Shown: positions 48,149-57,692, numbered from the stretch's first letter. The stretch is DNA of 64,000 nt from Desulfobaculum bizertense DSM 18034 (GCF_900167065.1 NZ_FUYA01000010.1:62001-126000); one strand, 5' to 3'. A program made the numbers and translations. The notes: a model not told the origin generated them from the sequence alone.

Positions 48149-49417
48149 TTAGAACTGAACCTTGCGGACAGCGGAGAGGAACTTGTCGTAGTCTTCTTCG
48201 GTGTGAGCAAAGGAAGTGAAAGAGCATTCAAATCCAGACGGGGCAAGGTTAATGCCTGCGGCGCGCATCTGGCGGTAGAAGCTGGAGTAGCGCTCGCAGT
48301 CTGCCTGCTGGGAGCTTGCAAAGTTCGTCACGGGCTGCTCGGAGAAGAACAGGGTGAAGATGGATGCAATGGTGTTGATGCAGACCGGAATGGATTTTTC
48401 GGCAAAGATGGCGCGCAGTTCGTCAACGAGCTGTGCTGTACGCTTCTCAAGTCCGGCGTAGTCAGCCTTGGAGAGCAGCTCAAGAGTTTTGAGACCTGCG
48501 GCCATAGCGACGGGGTTACCGGAGAGGGTGCCAGCCTGATAGACCGGGCCGACAGGAGCGATGTGGTCCATGACCTCACGCTTGCCGCCGTATGCACCGA
48601 CAGGGTAGCCGCCACCAATGATTTTGCCGAGGGTGGTCAGGTCAGGCTCAATGCCGAAGCGGGAGCCTGCGCCACCAAAGGCAACGCGGAAGCCAGTGAT
48701 GACTTCGTCAAAAATAAGAAGGGCGCCGTATTCTGTGGTCACAGCGCGAAGGCCTTCGAGGAAGCCTTCTGCGGGGAGCACGAGGCCCATGTTGCCAGCG
48801 CAAGGCTCAACAATCACGGCTGCGATCTCGTCGCCATGCTTGGCGAAGAGTTCGCGAACAGCTGCGAGGTCGTTGTATGGAGCAAGCAGGGTGTGCTTGA
48901 CGGTTTCTTCGGGGACGCCGGGAGTACCGGGAATGGACAGGGTTGCCAGACCGGAACCAGCGCTTGCGAGGAAGCTGTCAGAGTGGCCGTGATAGTTGCC
49001 GACGAACTTCACAACCTTGCTGCGGCCTGTGTAGCCACGGGCAAGGCGCAGGGCGCTCATGGTCGCTTCGGTACCGGAGCTTACCATACGAACCATATCC
49101 ATAGACGGCACAGCGTCCACAACGGCACGGGCCATTTCGACTTCCAGAGCGCAGGGAGCGCCAAAGCTGGAGCCTTTTGCTGCGGCGTCGCAGGCGGCCT
49201 TGTTCACGTCGGGCTGGGCATAGCCCAGAAGCATTGGTCCCCAGGACATGATGAAGTCCAGAAGCTCGGTGCCGTCGACAGTTTTGATGTGGGAGCCGGA
49301 GGCGCTTTCAATGAACAGTGGGTCAGCACCAACGCTCAGGCAGGCGCGGACCGGGCTGTTTACGCCGCCCGGAATCAGCTCTTTTGCCTGCGCAAAAAGT
49401 TTTTCAGAACTCGTCAT
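48149..49417 (-). CDS. hemL: Glutamate-1-semialdehyde 2,1-aminomutase
   Basis: PLP enzyme of the C5 pathway giving 5-aminolevulinate (422 residues). Landmarks: [12 protein letters not shown]-like start ([12 protein letters not shown]), [29 protein letters not shown] and the PLP-lysine motif [16 protein letters not shown]. It supplies both heme and corrin genes nearby and lies 12 bp upstream of cbiG. Confidence 0.97.
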   Translation of the reverse strand: MTSSEKLFAQAKELIPGGVNSPVRACLSVGADPLFIESASGSHIKTVDGTELLDFIMSWGPMLLGYAQPDVNKAACDAAAKGSSFGAPCALEVEMARAVVDAVPSMDMVRMVSSGTEATMSALRLARGYTGRSKVVKFVGNYHGHSDSFLASAGSGLATLSIPGTPGVPEETVKHTLLAPYNDLAAVRELFAKHGDEIAAVIVEPCAGNMGLVLPAEGFLEGLRAVTTEYGALLIFDEVITGFRVAFGGAGSRFGIEPDLTTLGKIIGGGYPVGAYGGKREVMDHIAPVGPVYQAGTLSGNPVAMAAGLKTLELLSKADYAGLEKRTAQLVDELRAIFAEKSIPVCINTIASIFTLFFSEQPVTNFASSQQADCERYSSFYRQMRAAGINLAPSGFECSFTSFAHTEEDYDKFLSAVRKVQF

Positions 49418-49549
49418 AAGGAGTCTCCAGTCAGAAAATGCAGGGCATTTCCTGAACTCTGCTCATCCCTCTTCCAATAAAAAATGCAGAGTACCGCGCG
49501 AGGGAGTGCACGGCAGTGCAGCCGCTGGACGGCAGGATATTGCAATGTC

Positions 49550-50029
49550 CTAGAAATATTTCATGGACGATTTTTTCAGTTCCTTGAGACTTTCAAGGAC
49601 TTCATATTTTTCCACGCCTGTTTCCTGAATCAGCTCGCTGACGACGCGCTTGTAGTCGTCCGGGCTTTGGCCGTGAATCATTGTATAAATGTTGTAAGGC
49701 CAGTCTTCGGTTCCGGGGCGATGGTAGCAGTGGGAAATTTCCTGACGGTCGGCCATTTTGTGGCCCGTTTCGGTGATCTTTGTAGCATCTTCCACGTGCC
49801 ATGCAACCATGGCATTGAAAGCGTAGCCAGCCTTTTGGTGACGAAGCGTTGCCCCAAAGCGGCGAATTGCTCCATCGGCCTTGAGACTTCGGACAAGATC
49901 CAGCACGTCCTGCTCGCTGGCACCAACTTCTGCGGCGATGTCGGCAAACGGCGTGGCGCTGTCGGGCAAATCGCCCTGAATCCGGCGCAGAATCTGACGC
50001 TGGGTATCGGTAAACTTACGAGCTGCCAT
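49550..50029 (-). CDS. ahbB: Siroheme decarboxylase subunit (AhbB-like, Lrp/AsnC fold)
   Basis: A 159-residue protein with an N-terminal winged helix and a C-terminal ligand domain. AIRRFGATLRHQKAGYAFN and EISHCYHRPGTEDWPYNIY with the ending LKELKKSSMKYF are the features of the AhbA/AhbB proteins that decarboxylate siroheme in the alternative heme pathway of sulfate reducers. The AhbB rather than AhbA assignment is from memory of the RRFGA and YHR motifs. It lies upstream of hemL. Confidence 0.82.
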   Translation of the reverse strand: MAARKFTDTQRQILRRIQGDLPDSATPFADIAAEVGASEQDVLDLVRSLKADGAIRRFGATLRHQKAGYAFNAMVAWHVEDATKITETGHKMADRQEISHCYHRPGTEDWPYNIYTMIHGQSPDDYKRVVSELIQETGVEKYEVLESLKELKKSSMKYF

Positions 50030-50096
50030 AGATTTCTTTCCTCTGTCTGGTAGGTGTGGAATCGGAATTTTTACGTTCTTCCGCGACAGTGATACT

Positions 50097-50115
50097 CAAG
50101 GGGAGCACCCCTTGC
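50097..50115. repeat. Solitary R6-like hairpin
   Basis: CAAGGGG..CCCCTTG hairpin resembling the second R6 hairpin of the mosaic elements, alone in the ahbB-gpsA gap. It may be a remnant or a chance similarity. Confidence 0.35.
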
Positions 50116-50231
50116 AAGCCGTGAAACTGAGCTTGCCCAGCACCTTCGGAATATGTAGCATCGACTTTAAGCAGTGAATGCGCAAAAACTGCGCTCGCAT
50201 ATAAGACATCCCTACAGGAGACTGCCGCCAT

Positions 50232-51224
50232 ATGAAGATTGCCGTTATTGGCGCTGGCGCTTGGGGCACTGCCCTTGCCAACGTCTTTTCCCAAAAGGGA
50301 CTGGAAACCTGTATTTGGGCCAGAGAAAGCGGTGTGACAGCCAAAATCAACAAGGATCACGAGAATTCGTGGTACCTGCCGGGCATCCGGCTTGATGAAG
50401 GTCTGCACGCCTCTGTTGATATGGCCCGGGTCTGCGATGGTGCCGAAGCATTTGTGTGGGTTGTCCCCACGCAGTTTACCCGCCACGCACTGGAGCAGTT
50501 CCGTCCGCATTTTCCACATAAGCCGACGATCATTTGTGCGAACAAGGGCATTGAGCTGAAAACGCTCAGAACCATGTCCGAAGTCGTGGACGACGTGCTG
50601 TCCGACATGAAACCGCGTTTTGCTATGCTGTCTGGACCTTCTTTCGCGAGTGAAGTGTGCCGGAATATTCCGACAACTGTGACCCTTGGCTGCTCTAGCG
50701 AGCGCCGGGGCAAAAAGCTTCAGGAAATTCTCTCCTCGGAGAGCTTTCGGGTATACACAAACACGGATTACCGTGGTGTTGAACTCGGTGGCGCACTCAA
50801 AAATATTATGGCTATTGCCGCAGGTGTTTCGGATGGTCTGAACTTTGGTTCAAATGCCCGTGCCGCACTCATTACCCGTGGCCTTGAAGAAATGAGCCGC
50901 TTCGGTGAAAAAATGGGTGCCAGAAAGGCAACCTTCCGTGGACTCTCCGGCCTTGGCGATCTGGTGCTGACCTGTACTGGTGACGCCTCCCGGAACCGTC
51001 AGGTGGGGCTCAAACTGGGGCAGGGCAGAAAGCTTGTGGATATTCTCGACGAGATGCGCTCTGTGGCCGAAGGTGTGAAAACCACCGAAGCCGTGTACAC
51101 CCTTGCCAAGCAAAAGGGCGTGAGTATGCCCATCACTGAGCAGCTGTATCAGGTGCTCTACGAAGACAAGGACCCGCGTGAAGCGGTGACCGAGCTGATG
51201 ACTCGCGAACTTCGCGACGAATAG
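50232..51224 (+). CDS. gpsA: Glycerol-3-phosphate dehydrogenase [NAD(P)+]
   Basis: Makes sn-glycerol-3-phosphate for phospholipids (330 residues). The N-terminal Rossmann motif is VIGAGAWGTALANVF; LSGPSFASEV, the catalytic Lys region GGALKNIMAIAAG and GLGDLVLTC follow. CAGGAG lies upstream of the ATG. Single-gene unit with its own terminator. Confidence 0.97.
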   Translation: MKIAVIGAGAWGTALANVFSQKGLETCIWARESGVTAKINKDHENSWYLPGIRLDEGLHASVDMARVCDGAEAFVWVVPTQFTRHALEQFRPHFPHKPTIICANKGIELKTLRTMSEVVDDVLSDMKPRFAMLSGPSFASEVCRNIPTTVTLGCSSERRGKKLQEILSSESFRVYTNTDYRGVELGGALKNIMAIAAGVSDGLNFGSNARAALITRGLEEMSRFGEKMGARKATFRGLSGLGDLVLTCTGDASRNRQVGLKLGQGRKLVDILDEMRSVAEGVKTTEAVYTLAKQKGVSMPITEQLYQVLYEDKDPREAVTELMTRELRDE

Positions 51225-51241
51225 CGTCTTGCTGACAAAAA

Positions 51242-51280
51242 TAAAGCGGCTCCCTCCATTTGGAAGGGGCCGCTTTTTTG
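51242..51280 (+). terminator. Terminator of gpsA
   Basis: AAGCGGC / GCCGCTT hairpin with inner TCCC/AGGG pairing and a following T-run, about 20 bp after the gpsA stop; it faces yjbQ on the other strand. Confidence 0.92.
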
Positions 51281-51300
51281 TTCTCTTGGAGTGGCGAGAC

Positions 51301-51699
51301 TCATTCTCCGGGAAGCCACTGTACCCACAGGGAGCGTCGGCGTGGGCCGTCCCAGTCGCAGAAAAAAACTCCCTGCCACGTTCCGAGCTGCATTTTGCCA
51401 TTGGCAACAATCAGGGTTTGCCCGGGGCCAAAGAGGCTGGTTTTGATGTGCGCATCAGAGTTGCCCTCTGCGTGCTCAAAGTCACTCCGCTGCGGCACCA
51501 TGCTATGCATGTGGCGCGTTATGTCGCGGACCACGTCAGGATCAGCGGCTTCGTTTACCGTGATGCCTGCCGTTGTGTGTGGACTCCAGAGCAGGACTGC
51601 TCCGTTTTGCCAGCCCTTGCGCGTGACCAGTGCCTGCACAAGGTGGGTCACATTGACGAGCGACTCGCGACGCTCTGTTTCAATGGTCAGCTTTTCCAT
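51301..51699 (-). CDS. yjbQ: YjbQ family protein (UPF0047)
   Basis: A 132-residue protein of the YjbQ family, for which weak thiamine-phosphate-synthase activity has been reported but whose physiological role is unclear. Motifs: WSPHTTAGITVNE, HAEGNSDAHIK and LGTWQGVFFCDWDGPR. AGGAGG precedes the ATG. It is downstream of cobM on the same strand. Confidence 0.92.
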   Translation of the reverse strand: MEKLTIETERRESLVNVTHLVQALVTRKGWQNGAVLLWSPHTTAGITVNEAADPDVVRDITRHMHSMVPQRSDFEHAEGNSDAHIKTSLFGPGQTLIVANGKMQLGTWQGVFFCDWDGPRRRSLWVQWLPGE

Positions 51700-51746
51700 C
51701 TGAACTCCTCCTGTGTGCTTTGCCCCGGCTACGGTCCCGGTATCTT

Positions 51747-52505
51747 CTAGGCTCTGAACCCGTGGCTAAAGCCTTCGTCGTAGAGTTTGGAAATGTGGTC
51801 TTCGCCATCCTCACCCGGGAAAATCAAAAAGACTGTCTGGCGGGTGAAATTGTTTTCGTGTGCGGTGGCAGCAAGTTTGCCAAGCGTGGAGCGCACAATG
51901 GTCTGCTGCGGCCAGCCAACGCGGTAGGCCAGAACAACTGGTGTCTCGTCATCAAGGCCGCCTGCCTGCAATTCTTCCTGCACGCCTTCTGGATTGCCAG
52001 AGGACAGGTAGATCGCCATAGAGCAGCCATGTGAGGCCAGCTTGCGCAGCTTTTCGCGCTCAGGAACCGGAGTGCGGCCCTCAAGGCGGGTAATGATGAG
52101 TGACTGGGTGTTTTCCGGAACAGTGAAGGACATGCCAGCTGCCGCAGCGCCCGCAAATGCCGCCGTTACGCCGGGAAGCACTGCCCAGCTGATGCCGTCT
52201 GCGTCCAAAAGACGCGCCTGCTCGCGAACTGCGCCGTAAAGACCAGCGTCACCCGTGTGCACTCGCACAACTTTCTTTTCCTGTGCTACTGCCTCGCGAA
52301 TGATTGCGTGGGTCTCTTCCAGCGTCATTGGGGCAGAATCATAGACCTCTGCGCCGTCTTTTGCGCAGGCTACCAGCTCACGGGGGACAAGAGAACCTGC
52401 GTAAATGACGCAGTCTGCTTCTTCAATGAATCGACGTCCCTTAACCGTAATCAGCTCCGGATCTCCCGGGCCTGCACTCACAAACCAAACCTGTGCGTCA
52501 GCCAT
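51747..52505 (-). CDS. cobM: Precorrin-4 C11-methyltransferase (CobM/CbiF)
   Basis: SAM-dependent corrin methyltransferase (252 residues). VWFVSAGPGDPELITVKG, DCVIYAGSLVP, VRVHTGDAGLYGAVREQ and VLPGVTAAFAGAAAAG are typical. I chose the second ATG (52505) because AGG is at proper distance; the first ATG (52511) is too close to it. It follows cmk by 11 bp, separate from cobJ/cbiG about 4 kb away. Confidence 0.94.
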   Translation of the reverse strand: MADAQVWFVSAGPGDPELITVKGRRFIEEADCVIYAGSLVPRELVACAKDGAEVYDSAPMTLEETHAIIREAVAQEKKVVRVHTGDAGLYGAVREQARLLDADGISWAVLPGVTAAFAGAAAAGMSFTVPENTQSLIITRLEGRTPVPEREKLRKLASHGCSMAIYLSSGNPEGVQEELQAGGLDDETPVVLAYRVGWPQQTIVRSTLGKLAATAHENNFTRQTVFLIFPGEDGEDHISKLYDEGFSHGFRA

Positions 52506-52516
52506 ATTCATCCTGT

Positions 52517-53194
52517 TTACTCGCTCTCAACAGCAGCATGAACTGCCGCAAGAATCGCCTGAAATACTTCGTCAATGCCCATTTCTGAGCTATCCACCAC
52601 CACAGCATCCTTGGCAGGACGCAGCGGAGCTACTTTTCGGTTGCGGTCCAGTTCATCGCGTTCCCGAATCTGCTGGGCCAGCTTTTTCAGATTTGCATCG
52701 TGTCCCATTTCCTGGAGCTGGAGGAAGCGCCGTTTTGCCCGCACTTCCGCGCTCGCATCCAGAAAAATTTTGCACGTTGCCTCAGGAAAAACCGTCGTGC
52801 CCATGTCTCTGCCCTCTGCGAGCAAAGACACCTCGCTCCCCAGCCTCTGCTGTGAGCGGCGAAGGAATGTCCGCACTGTCGGCAGAACCGCTACCCGTGA
52901 GGCCATCATCCCCACTTCTTCGGTTCTGATTTCATTGCCAATTCTGCGCTTGTTCACCCGGAGGACAGACTCTCCCTCTTCTTGCGAAAGAGAGAAGTGG
53001 AGTGTGTTCAGGCGTTCAGACATTTCGCCCTCAGGCAGTTTGTCTGCATCATGTCCCAGCTCCAGTGCGGTCGTTCGGAACATTGCACCAGTATCAAGGT
53101 AGGCAATGCCAAGCTCTTTTGCCACTCGCTGAGCCAGTGTTGTTTTGCCAACTCCAGCCGGTCCGTCCAAGGTCACAATCACAGGTTTAGCCAT
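52517..53194 (-). CDS. cmk: Cytidylate kinase
   Basis: Phosphorylates CMP/dCMP (225 residues). P-loop LDGPAGVGKTTLA and the family segments AYLDTGAMFRTTAL, LAEGRDMGTTVFPEA and KIFLDASAEVRAKRR are present. Its start overlaps the hisC stop by 8 bp, implying coupled translation. Confidence 0.96.
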   Translation of the reverse strand: MAKPVIVTLDGPAGVGKTTLAQRVAKELGIAYLDTGAMFRTTALELGHDADKLPEGEMSERLNTLHFSLSQEEGESVLRVNKRRIGNEIRTEEVGMMASRVAVLPTVRTFLRRSQQRLGSEVSLLAEGRDMGTTVFPEATCKIFLDASAEVRAKRRFLQLQEMGHDANLKKLAQQIRERDELDRNRKVAPLRPAKDAVVVDSSEMGIDEVFQAILAAVHAAVESE

Positions 53195-54305
53195 GCGCCA
53201 GAATCTCCCTCGCTGTTTCTATGAACACGTTATTTTCACGCTCGTTGCCAATAGTAATGCGCAGCGAGCGCGGTAAGTTGTAGCTCCCGAGAGGACGCAG
53301 AATAATGCCGCATCGCAGCATTTTTTCTACAAACTCTTTCGCCCCAAAGGGCGCATCGGCTGGCATATCTACCAGCAAAAAGTTAGCCTTGGAAGGCCAG
53401 ACTACAAAGCCCATTTTTTTGAGCTGCTCAGTCAGGTACTCTCGCCCTGTCGTGACCACTCGCATCGTCTCTTCCACGAATGTCGTGTCGGACAAGGCCG
53501 CGATACCTGCGATTTCTGCCAGTATATTCACCGAAAACGGCAATTTGACCCGCAGGCAGTAGTCCGCCAGCCATTCCGGCAGCACACCGTAGCCAAGGCG
53601 CATCCCCGCAAGGCCGTACATTTTTGAGAATGTACGCAGGAATGCAATATTAGGGAACTCTTCTCTGCGGCTCAGCAGTGAGTAGGCGTCCTGATCTTCC
53701 ACAAAGTCCATATATGCTTCGTCGATGACCAGGAGGCATTGCTCCGGCAGGCGTTTTGCCAGTGCTTCCAGCTCCTCAACGCGCGGCGCGTACCCTGAGG
53801 GATTATCCGGCGTCGTCACGAAGCACAGGGCTGTGTTTTCATCCGCAAGCTTTAGCAGGGCGTCCCAGTCAAAGCTGAAATCACTGTTCAGCTTTGTCTG
53901 TCTGAACTCAACCCCGCACAGTTTCGCCTGCAATTTATACACGGAGAAGCATGGATCAAATGCGATAATATTATCCACGCCCGGCCGGGCCTTTACCCGC
54001 ACCAGCAAATCAATGATTTCGTCCGAGCCATTGCCCGTGACAACACACTGCTCCGGCACACCAATTTTTTTCGCAATCGCCGCGTTTAGCTTTGGCGTCC
54101 CCGCCTGCGCGTAGCGGAATGCCATGTCTGCGTTACGCGTTAGCGCCCTTTGCACTACGGGTGACGTGCCCAGTGGATTCTCATTGCTCGCAAGCTTGAT
54201 GACATCTGCAAGGCCGTATTTGTCCCTGATTTCGTCAACAGCAAGCCCCGGTGTATATGCTTCAAAATTCGGTATCTGTGGCAGTACGGTATCCTTTAGA
54301 CCCAT
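53187..54305 (-). CDS. hisC: Histidinol-phosphate aminotransferase
   Basis: PLP aminotransferase (372 residues) of histidine synthesis that can also act on aromatic keto acids. SNENPLGTSP, DEAYMDFVE and the PLP-lysine motif RTFSKMYGLAGMRLGYG are present. It heads the hisC-cmk-cobM-yjbQ series. Confidence 0.94.
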   Translation of the reverse strand: MGLKDTVLPQIPNFEAYTPGLAVDEIRDKYGLADVIKLASNENPLGTSPVVQRALTRNADMAFRYAQAGTPKLNAAIAKKIGVPEQCVVTGNGSDEIIDLLVRVKARPGVDNIIAFDPCFSVYKLQAKLCGVEFRQTKLNSDFSFDWDALLKLADENTALCFVTTPDNPSGYAPRVEELEALAKRLPEQCLLVIDEAYMDFVEDQDAYSLLSRREEFPNIAFLRTFSKMYGLAGMRLGYGVLPEWLADYCLRVKLPFSVNILAEIAGIAALSDTTFVEETMRVVTTGREYLTEQLKKMGFVVWPSKANFLLVDMPADAPFGAKEFVEKMLRCGIILRPLGSYNLPRSLRITIGNERENNVFIETAREILAHG

Positions 54306-54411
54306 TTCGCGCTCCTTGCGGTCATGTCGGGAGTTCGCTCCTCCCTATGCAATATATCTTTCTTCCCGACTCAATCAAAAAGAATTCAGCCACGTTGTCA
54401 ATGGGCGTTAT

Positions 54412-54880
54412 GGTGGGAGAAAATTGGGGGCCAGCCCCCAAACCCCCGCGTAAGGGAATGATTCCCTTACGTATCCTCAGCGAGTTTGAATTCCATCCAC
54501 GCTTCGCGTGAATGGAATTCAAACTTGATGAAAATAACGTCGAGAGCTTCTTTCTCTTTCCCGTGTGTTGCCACCATTTTCTTTTTGAACGCTTGCGTTC
54601 AAAAAGAAAATAAGTGCGGCAGAAAAAAGGTAAAAGAACACGCGTTCGGGAAATGCCCACTAGGCCGAAAAAAAGGGGCCGAAATGGAGAGGAGAGCGTA
54701 GCTCTCATCACATTTCGGCCCCCTTTTATTTCGGGCGAACTTGGGATTCCCAAGGGCCTCGTCCTTGGGCGGGGTCAAGGGGCAGCGCCCCTTGCAGGGC
54801 TTGGGACAGCGTCCCAATCACCCCGCCCGCCCGGCGCCCCTTGCAGAGCACGAGACGGAGTCTCGTACCCCCCCCCACCT
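54412..54880. repeat. Intergenic mosaic hairpin element, copy E
   Basis: One short leading unit, R1 (54449-54471), R2 (perfect stem version), R3 (54577-54610), R5 (54665-54734; inner stem GGGGCCGAAATG paired with its complement), R6 with an extra GC-rich hairpin, and R7 (54850-54866). R7 is about 20 bp from the glnB stop; glnB has no other terminator. Confidence 0.85.
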
Positions 54881-54887
54881 GCCCGCT

Positions 54888-55256
54888 TTAGTTGTTTTCA
54901 GCGGAAGATCGAGTAGCGGCAACGGCGTCGATGTCGGTTTCACCGGTGCGAACGCGAAGCGAGCGTGCGATGTCGAGGACGAAGATAACGCCGTCGCCTT
55001 CGGCGCCGGTGCGGGCGCCGTCTGAGATAGCGTCGAGTGCGGCTTCTTCGAATTCGTCGTTAACGCCGATTTCGAGGCGGACCTTTTTGAGGAGGTTCAC
55101 TTCGACGGGGAGTCCGCGATAGGTTTCGTGAAAACCTTTCTGGCGGCCGGAGCCGAGGACGTTGGTAACAGTCATGCTGAAGATATTTTTAGCAAACAGG
55201 GCCTGTTTTACATCATTGAGGCGCTCTGGCCGAATGTAGGCGATGATAAGTTTCAT
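54888..55256 (-). CDS. glnB: PII nitrogen-regulatory protein lacking the uridylylation Tyr51
   Basis: Trimeric 2-oxoglutarate/ATP sensor (122 residues) that probably gates Amt[15 protein letters not shown] is the T-loop base, and the C-terminal [20 protein letters not shown] is the ATP-binding signature. In the T-loop, residue 51 is Val ([13 protein letters not shown]) where the uridylylated Tyr of GlnB/GlnK stands, so regulation must rely on ligand binding or another modification. It lies 14 bp downstream of amtB, as usual for glnK-type genes. Confidence 0.93.
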   Translation of the reverse strand: MKLIIAYIRPERLNDVKQALFAKNIFSMTVTNVLGSGRQKGFHETYRGLPVEVNLLKKVRLEIGVNDEFEEAALDAISDGARTGAEGDGVIFVLDIARSLRVRTGETDIDAVAATRSSAENN

Positions 55257-55270
55257 TGGGTACTCCTCGG

Positions 55271-56647
55271 TTATTCAGTCGTGAAGATCTGGAAGCCGTT
55301 GTATGCTTCTGAGCCATGTTCAGCGGCGTCGAGTCCTTTGACCTCTTCGACGGGGTGGACGCGCAGGCCGAAGAAGGTTTTGACAAAGCTGAAGGCGATG
55401 GTGCCCATGCCGAAGGCCCAGGCGAAGGCAGCGAGAACGCCGATAGCCTGAATGCCGAGGACGGAGAGCCCGCCACCGTAGAGAAGCCCGACGGCGTTGC
55501 CATACCCGGGGGCGGCAAGGAGACCGACCATGAGGGTACCGAAGGCGCCGCAGACTCCATGGACAGAGACAGCGCCGACGGGGTCGTCAATGCGAAGCTT
55601 GGTGTCGATGACGACGATGGAGATAACGACAAGGATACCGGCGAGGAATCCAGTGACAAGTGAGCCGAGGGGAGAGAACTCGTAACATCCGGCAGTGACG
55701 GCGACGAGGCCAGCGAGAACGCCGTTAAGCGTCATGGATGTGTCGGGCGTTCCGAACTTTTTCCAGGCGAAGATCATGGCGCCAAGGGCGCCGGCAGCGC
55801 CACCGAGGGAGGTGTTCACGGCAATGTAGCCAATGGTTCCGTCGGCGGTTGTGGTGGAGCCGGGGTTAAAGCCGAACCAGCCAAACCAGAGAATGAAGAC
55901 ACCGAGGGCGCCGAGGGGGAGATTGTGGCCGGGGATGGCGTGAGCTTCGCCGTCATCGGAGTATTTGCCGATGCGGGGTCCGACGGCGATAGCGCCAGCA
56001 AGGGCGACCCATCCGCCAACGGAGTGAACGACGGTGGAGCCTGCGAAGTCGATGAATCCGAGGGATTCGAGCCAGCCGCCGGAGCCGCCCCAAAGTCCGC
56101 CCCATGCCCAGTGGCCGAAAACGGGATAGATGAGACCAGTAACGAGGAGGCTGATAATGATGTAGGCGTTAAATTTAGTCCGTTCAGCAACGGCGCCAGA
56201 AACGATGGTGGCGGAGGTCGCTGCAAAGACACTCTGGAAGAACCAGAAGGTGAGGGTCCACATGGCGTCGGGGGACGTGGGAGTGATGTCGCTGAGGGCG
56301 AAGCCGCTCAAGCCGATGAAGCCGCCAATGGAGTTGCCGAACATGAGGGCAAAGCCAAAGAGGAAGAAGGCGACGGAGCCAGCGGAGAAGTCGAGCAGGT
56401 TCTTCATGATGATGTTCCCGGCGTTTTTTGCGCGGGTGAAGCCTGTTTCGACGAGCGTAAATCCAGCCTGCATAAACATAACAAGGATAGCGGCGAGCAA
56501 GGTCCACAGGATGTTAGCGTTTGCCTGCGAGAGCATAGGGGCGTCATCTGCTGCGAGAGCGAGCAGCGGCGACGCGGCGACGATGCTGAGGGCGGAGAGA
56601 CAGAGTCTCAGGGCGCCTGACCAGGAAAAGTAAAATTTGAAAGACAT
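55271..56647 (-). CDS. amtB: Ammonium transporter
   Basis: Amt channel (458 residues) with a cleavable signal segment (about 10-33) and eleven expected helices. The twin histidines are in [16 protein letters not shown] and [14 protein letters not shown] chose the ATG at 56647 behind GAGGAGG; an in-frame TTG at 56740 overlaps the sigma-54 promoter and is rejected. It is co-transcribed with glnB. Confidence 0.96.
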   Translation of the reverse strand: MSFKFYFSWSGALRLCLSALSIVAASPLLALAADDAPMLSQANANILWTLLAAILVMFMQAGFTLVETGFTRAKNAGNIIMKNLLDFSAGSVAFFLFGFALMFGNSIGGFIGLSGFALSDITPTSPDAMWTLTFWFFQSVFAATSATIVSGAVAERTKFNAYIIISLLVTGLIYPVFGHWAWGGLWGGSGGWLESLGFIDFAGSTVVHSVGGWVALAGAIAVGPRIGKYSDDGEAHAIPGHNLPLGALGVFILWFGWFGFNPGSTTTADGTIGYIAVNTSLGGAAGALGAMIFAWKKFGTPDTSMTLNGVLAGLVAVTAGCYEFSPLGSLVTGFLAGILVVISIVVIDTKLRIDDPVGAVSVHGVCGAFGTLMVGLLAAPGYGNAVGLLYGGGLSVLGIQAIGVLAAFAWAFGMGTIAFSFVKTFFGLRVHPVEEVKGLDAAEHGSEAYNGFQIFTTE

Positions 56648-56723
56648 TGTGCGAAACCTCCTCGTGCGCAATGAAAAAAATGCGACGCAGTAAAGTGCGT
56701 GTTGCGGAATCTGGGAGGAATAG

Positions 56724-56739
56724 AGCAGTGATTGTGCCA
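56724..56739 (-). promoter_or_regulatory. Sigma-54 promoter of amtB-glnB
   Basis: Minus-strand TGGCACAATCACTGCT: perfect TGGCAC at -24 and GC at -12 with correct spacing, about 77 bp before the amtB ATG. This is typical of NtrC-controlled nitrogen genes. The AT-rich DNA upstream could bind IHF or an activator. Confidence 0.8.
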
Positions 56740-57417
56740 AAAGATATAAGGTGCTGAAAAGGTGGGAGATGCGTGGAGGGTGTTGTTTTTTGGTGGAGGA
56801 AACGGAGATTTAAAAGTGATATTTTTACAAAAAGTGATAAATTAAAACATGCATAAATGGACATAATTGTGAAATTAAGAAAATAAAAAGAGTGGTGGGA
56901 CGGAGAGGTGAGCATGCTGCTGAATCCGTTCACTCCTGTTTATGCCGTGTTCGTTTCCCTGATAAAAATTCCATTCAAGCCTTTATTTACAGGTGATTTT
57001 GCTTGCCAGGGACGCTCCCTTGTGCGCTTCAAAAATAAAATGAGAAAAAATGTGCCGAAAGATGCTTCGTATGAAAAAGCTCTTCATAAATTGACATTAA
57101 TGTGAATACGCATGAAGAGAGGCGTGGAGCCACTTAAAGAAAATCTTCCCGGAAGAGCACTGGAGCATTCCCCATTATAATGGCTGTAGTGTGCGGCCAA
57201 AAGCCAAAATATTGGCCTGTTCTCTCTGCAATATGAATCCGGTGGGTGAAAAAAAGATCGCAGGGGTTCTGTTTTGTGACGTTGTGATGGTGGACCAATG
57301 CTGATTTGCAGTCCTTCTTATCTTCATTAGTCAGGCTGTCATGAAATCGCTCTATTATTACTTGTAATGGGCGATTCAAAAAAATGCTGGCGTATGGACC
57401 TTTATTCAGAAAAGCGC
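56740..57417. other. AT-rich intergenic region between amtB and the aromatic operon
   Basis: About 680 bp, with a clearly AT-rich part (56800-57130) unlike the GC-rich surroundings. It holds the amtB upstream activating region, one possible small gene (56914-57105) and, on the minus strand, an open frame without a good start that may be a relic. Confidence 0.5.
56914..57105 (+). CDS. Possible small protein, unknown
   Basis: A 63-residue frame with GGAGAGG 5 bp before the ATG, a hydrophobic N-terminal half (MLLNPFTPVYAVFVSLIKIP) and a basic C-terminus. No family recognised; AT-rich codon use differs from neighbours. It may be a real small membrane-associated protein or chance. Confidence 0.3.
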   Translation: MLLNPFTPVYAVFVSLIKIPFKPLFTGDFACQGRSLVRFKNKMRKNVPKDASYEKALHKLTLM

Positions 57418-57446
57418 TTGACAGGACTCTCCGAGTCAGCGTAACT
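57418..57446 (+). promoter_or_regulatory. Candidate promoter and operator of the aromatic operon
   Basis: TTGACA (57418-57423) and GTAACT (57441-57446) 17 bp apart; the -10 is similar to TTAACT of the E. coli trp promoter. Between them lies the inverted repeat GACTC-TCC-GAGTC (57425-57437), a possible repressor site. The expected start point falls next to the ATG of the leader peptide. Confidence 0.5.
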
Positions 57447-57454
57447 GCATTGCC

Positions 57455-57574
57455 ATGCAGAAGATTAACACCCTTACCCACACCACCCGTTTTACTATGT
57501 TCAGCCTGATGTATTTCTGGCTGTACTTTATGTACTTTATGGGCACCTGTGGTCAAAGGGTGAAGGTTCTGTAA
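57455..57574 (+). CDS. Aromatic-operon leader peptide (Phe/Tyr/Trp-rich)
   Basis: A 39-codon frame. Residues 12-29 are RFTMFSLMYFWLYFMYFM: five Phe, three Tyr and one Trp codons within about 50 bases, the end products of the operon downstream. It is followed by an antiterminator segment and a strong terminator before the first biosynthetic gene. No ribosome site is visible before the ATG, and the predicted transcription start is close to it, so leaderless translation is possible. It is interpreted as the sensing peptide of a ribosome-mediated attenuator. Confidence 0.7.
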   Translation: MQKINTLTHTTRFTMFSLMYFWLYFMYFMGTCGQRVKVL

Positions 57575-57634
57575 CGCTTACACAACCAGATATTCCATTG
57601 GGCCGCAGGTATCACGCTTGCGGCCCTTTTTTTT
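57545..57634 (+). terminator. Attenuator: antiterminator and terminator before the aromatic operon
   Basis: Terminator: GGGCCGCA (57600-57607) with TGCGGCCC (57619-57626), then TTTTTTTT. Alternative: ACCTGTGGTC (57545-57554) can form 10 pairs (two of them G-T) with GGCCGCAGGT (57601-57610), which would break the terminator. The upstream segment lies just after the aromatic codons and before the leader stop, as attenuation requires. Confidence 0.75.
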
Positions 57635-57692
57635 ATCTTTTTTGGGCTGTGGCTGGTATCCTGCCGATGGAAAACTTAGGGAGACCAAAAAA

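Noticed and set aside
56648-56740. TTG at 56740 as amtB start
   Set aside because: The sigma-54 promoter at 56724-56739 overlaps it, and the ATG at 56647 has a strong ribosome site.
57134-57556. Minus-strand open frame of 140 codons across the aromatic leader region
   Set aside because: Its start would lie inside the leader peptide and it has no ribosome site. The C-terminal half looks somewhat protein-like, so it may be a gene relic, but the evidence is too weak to call.
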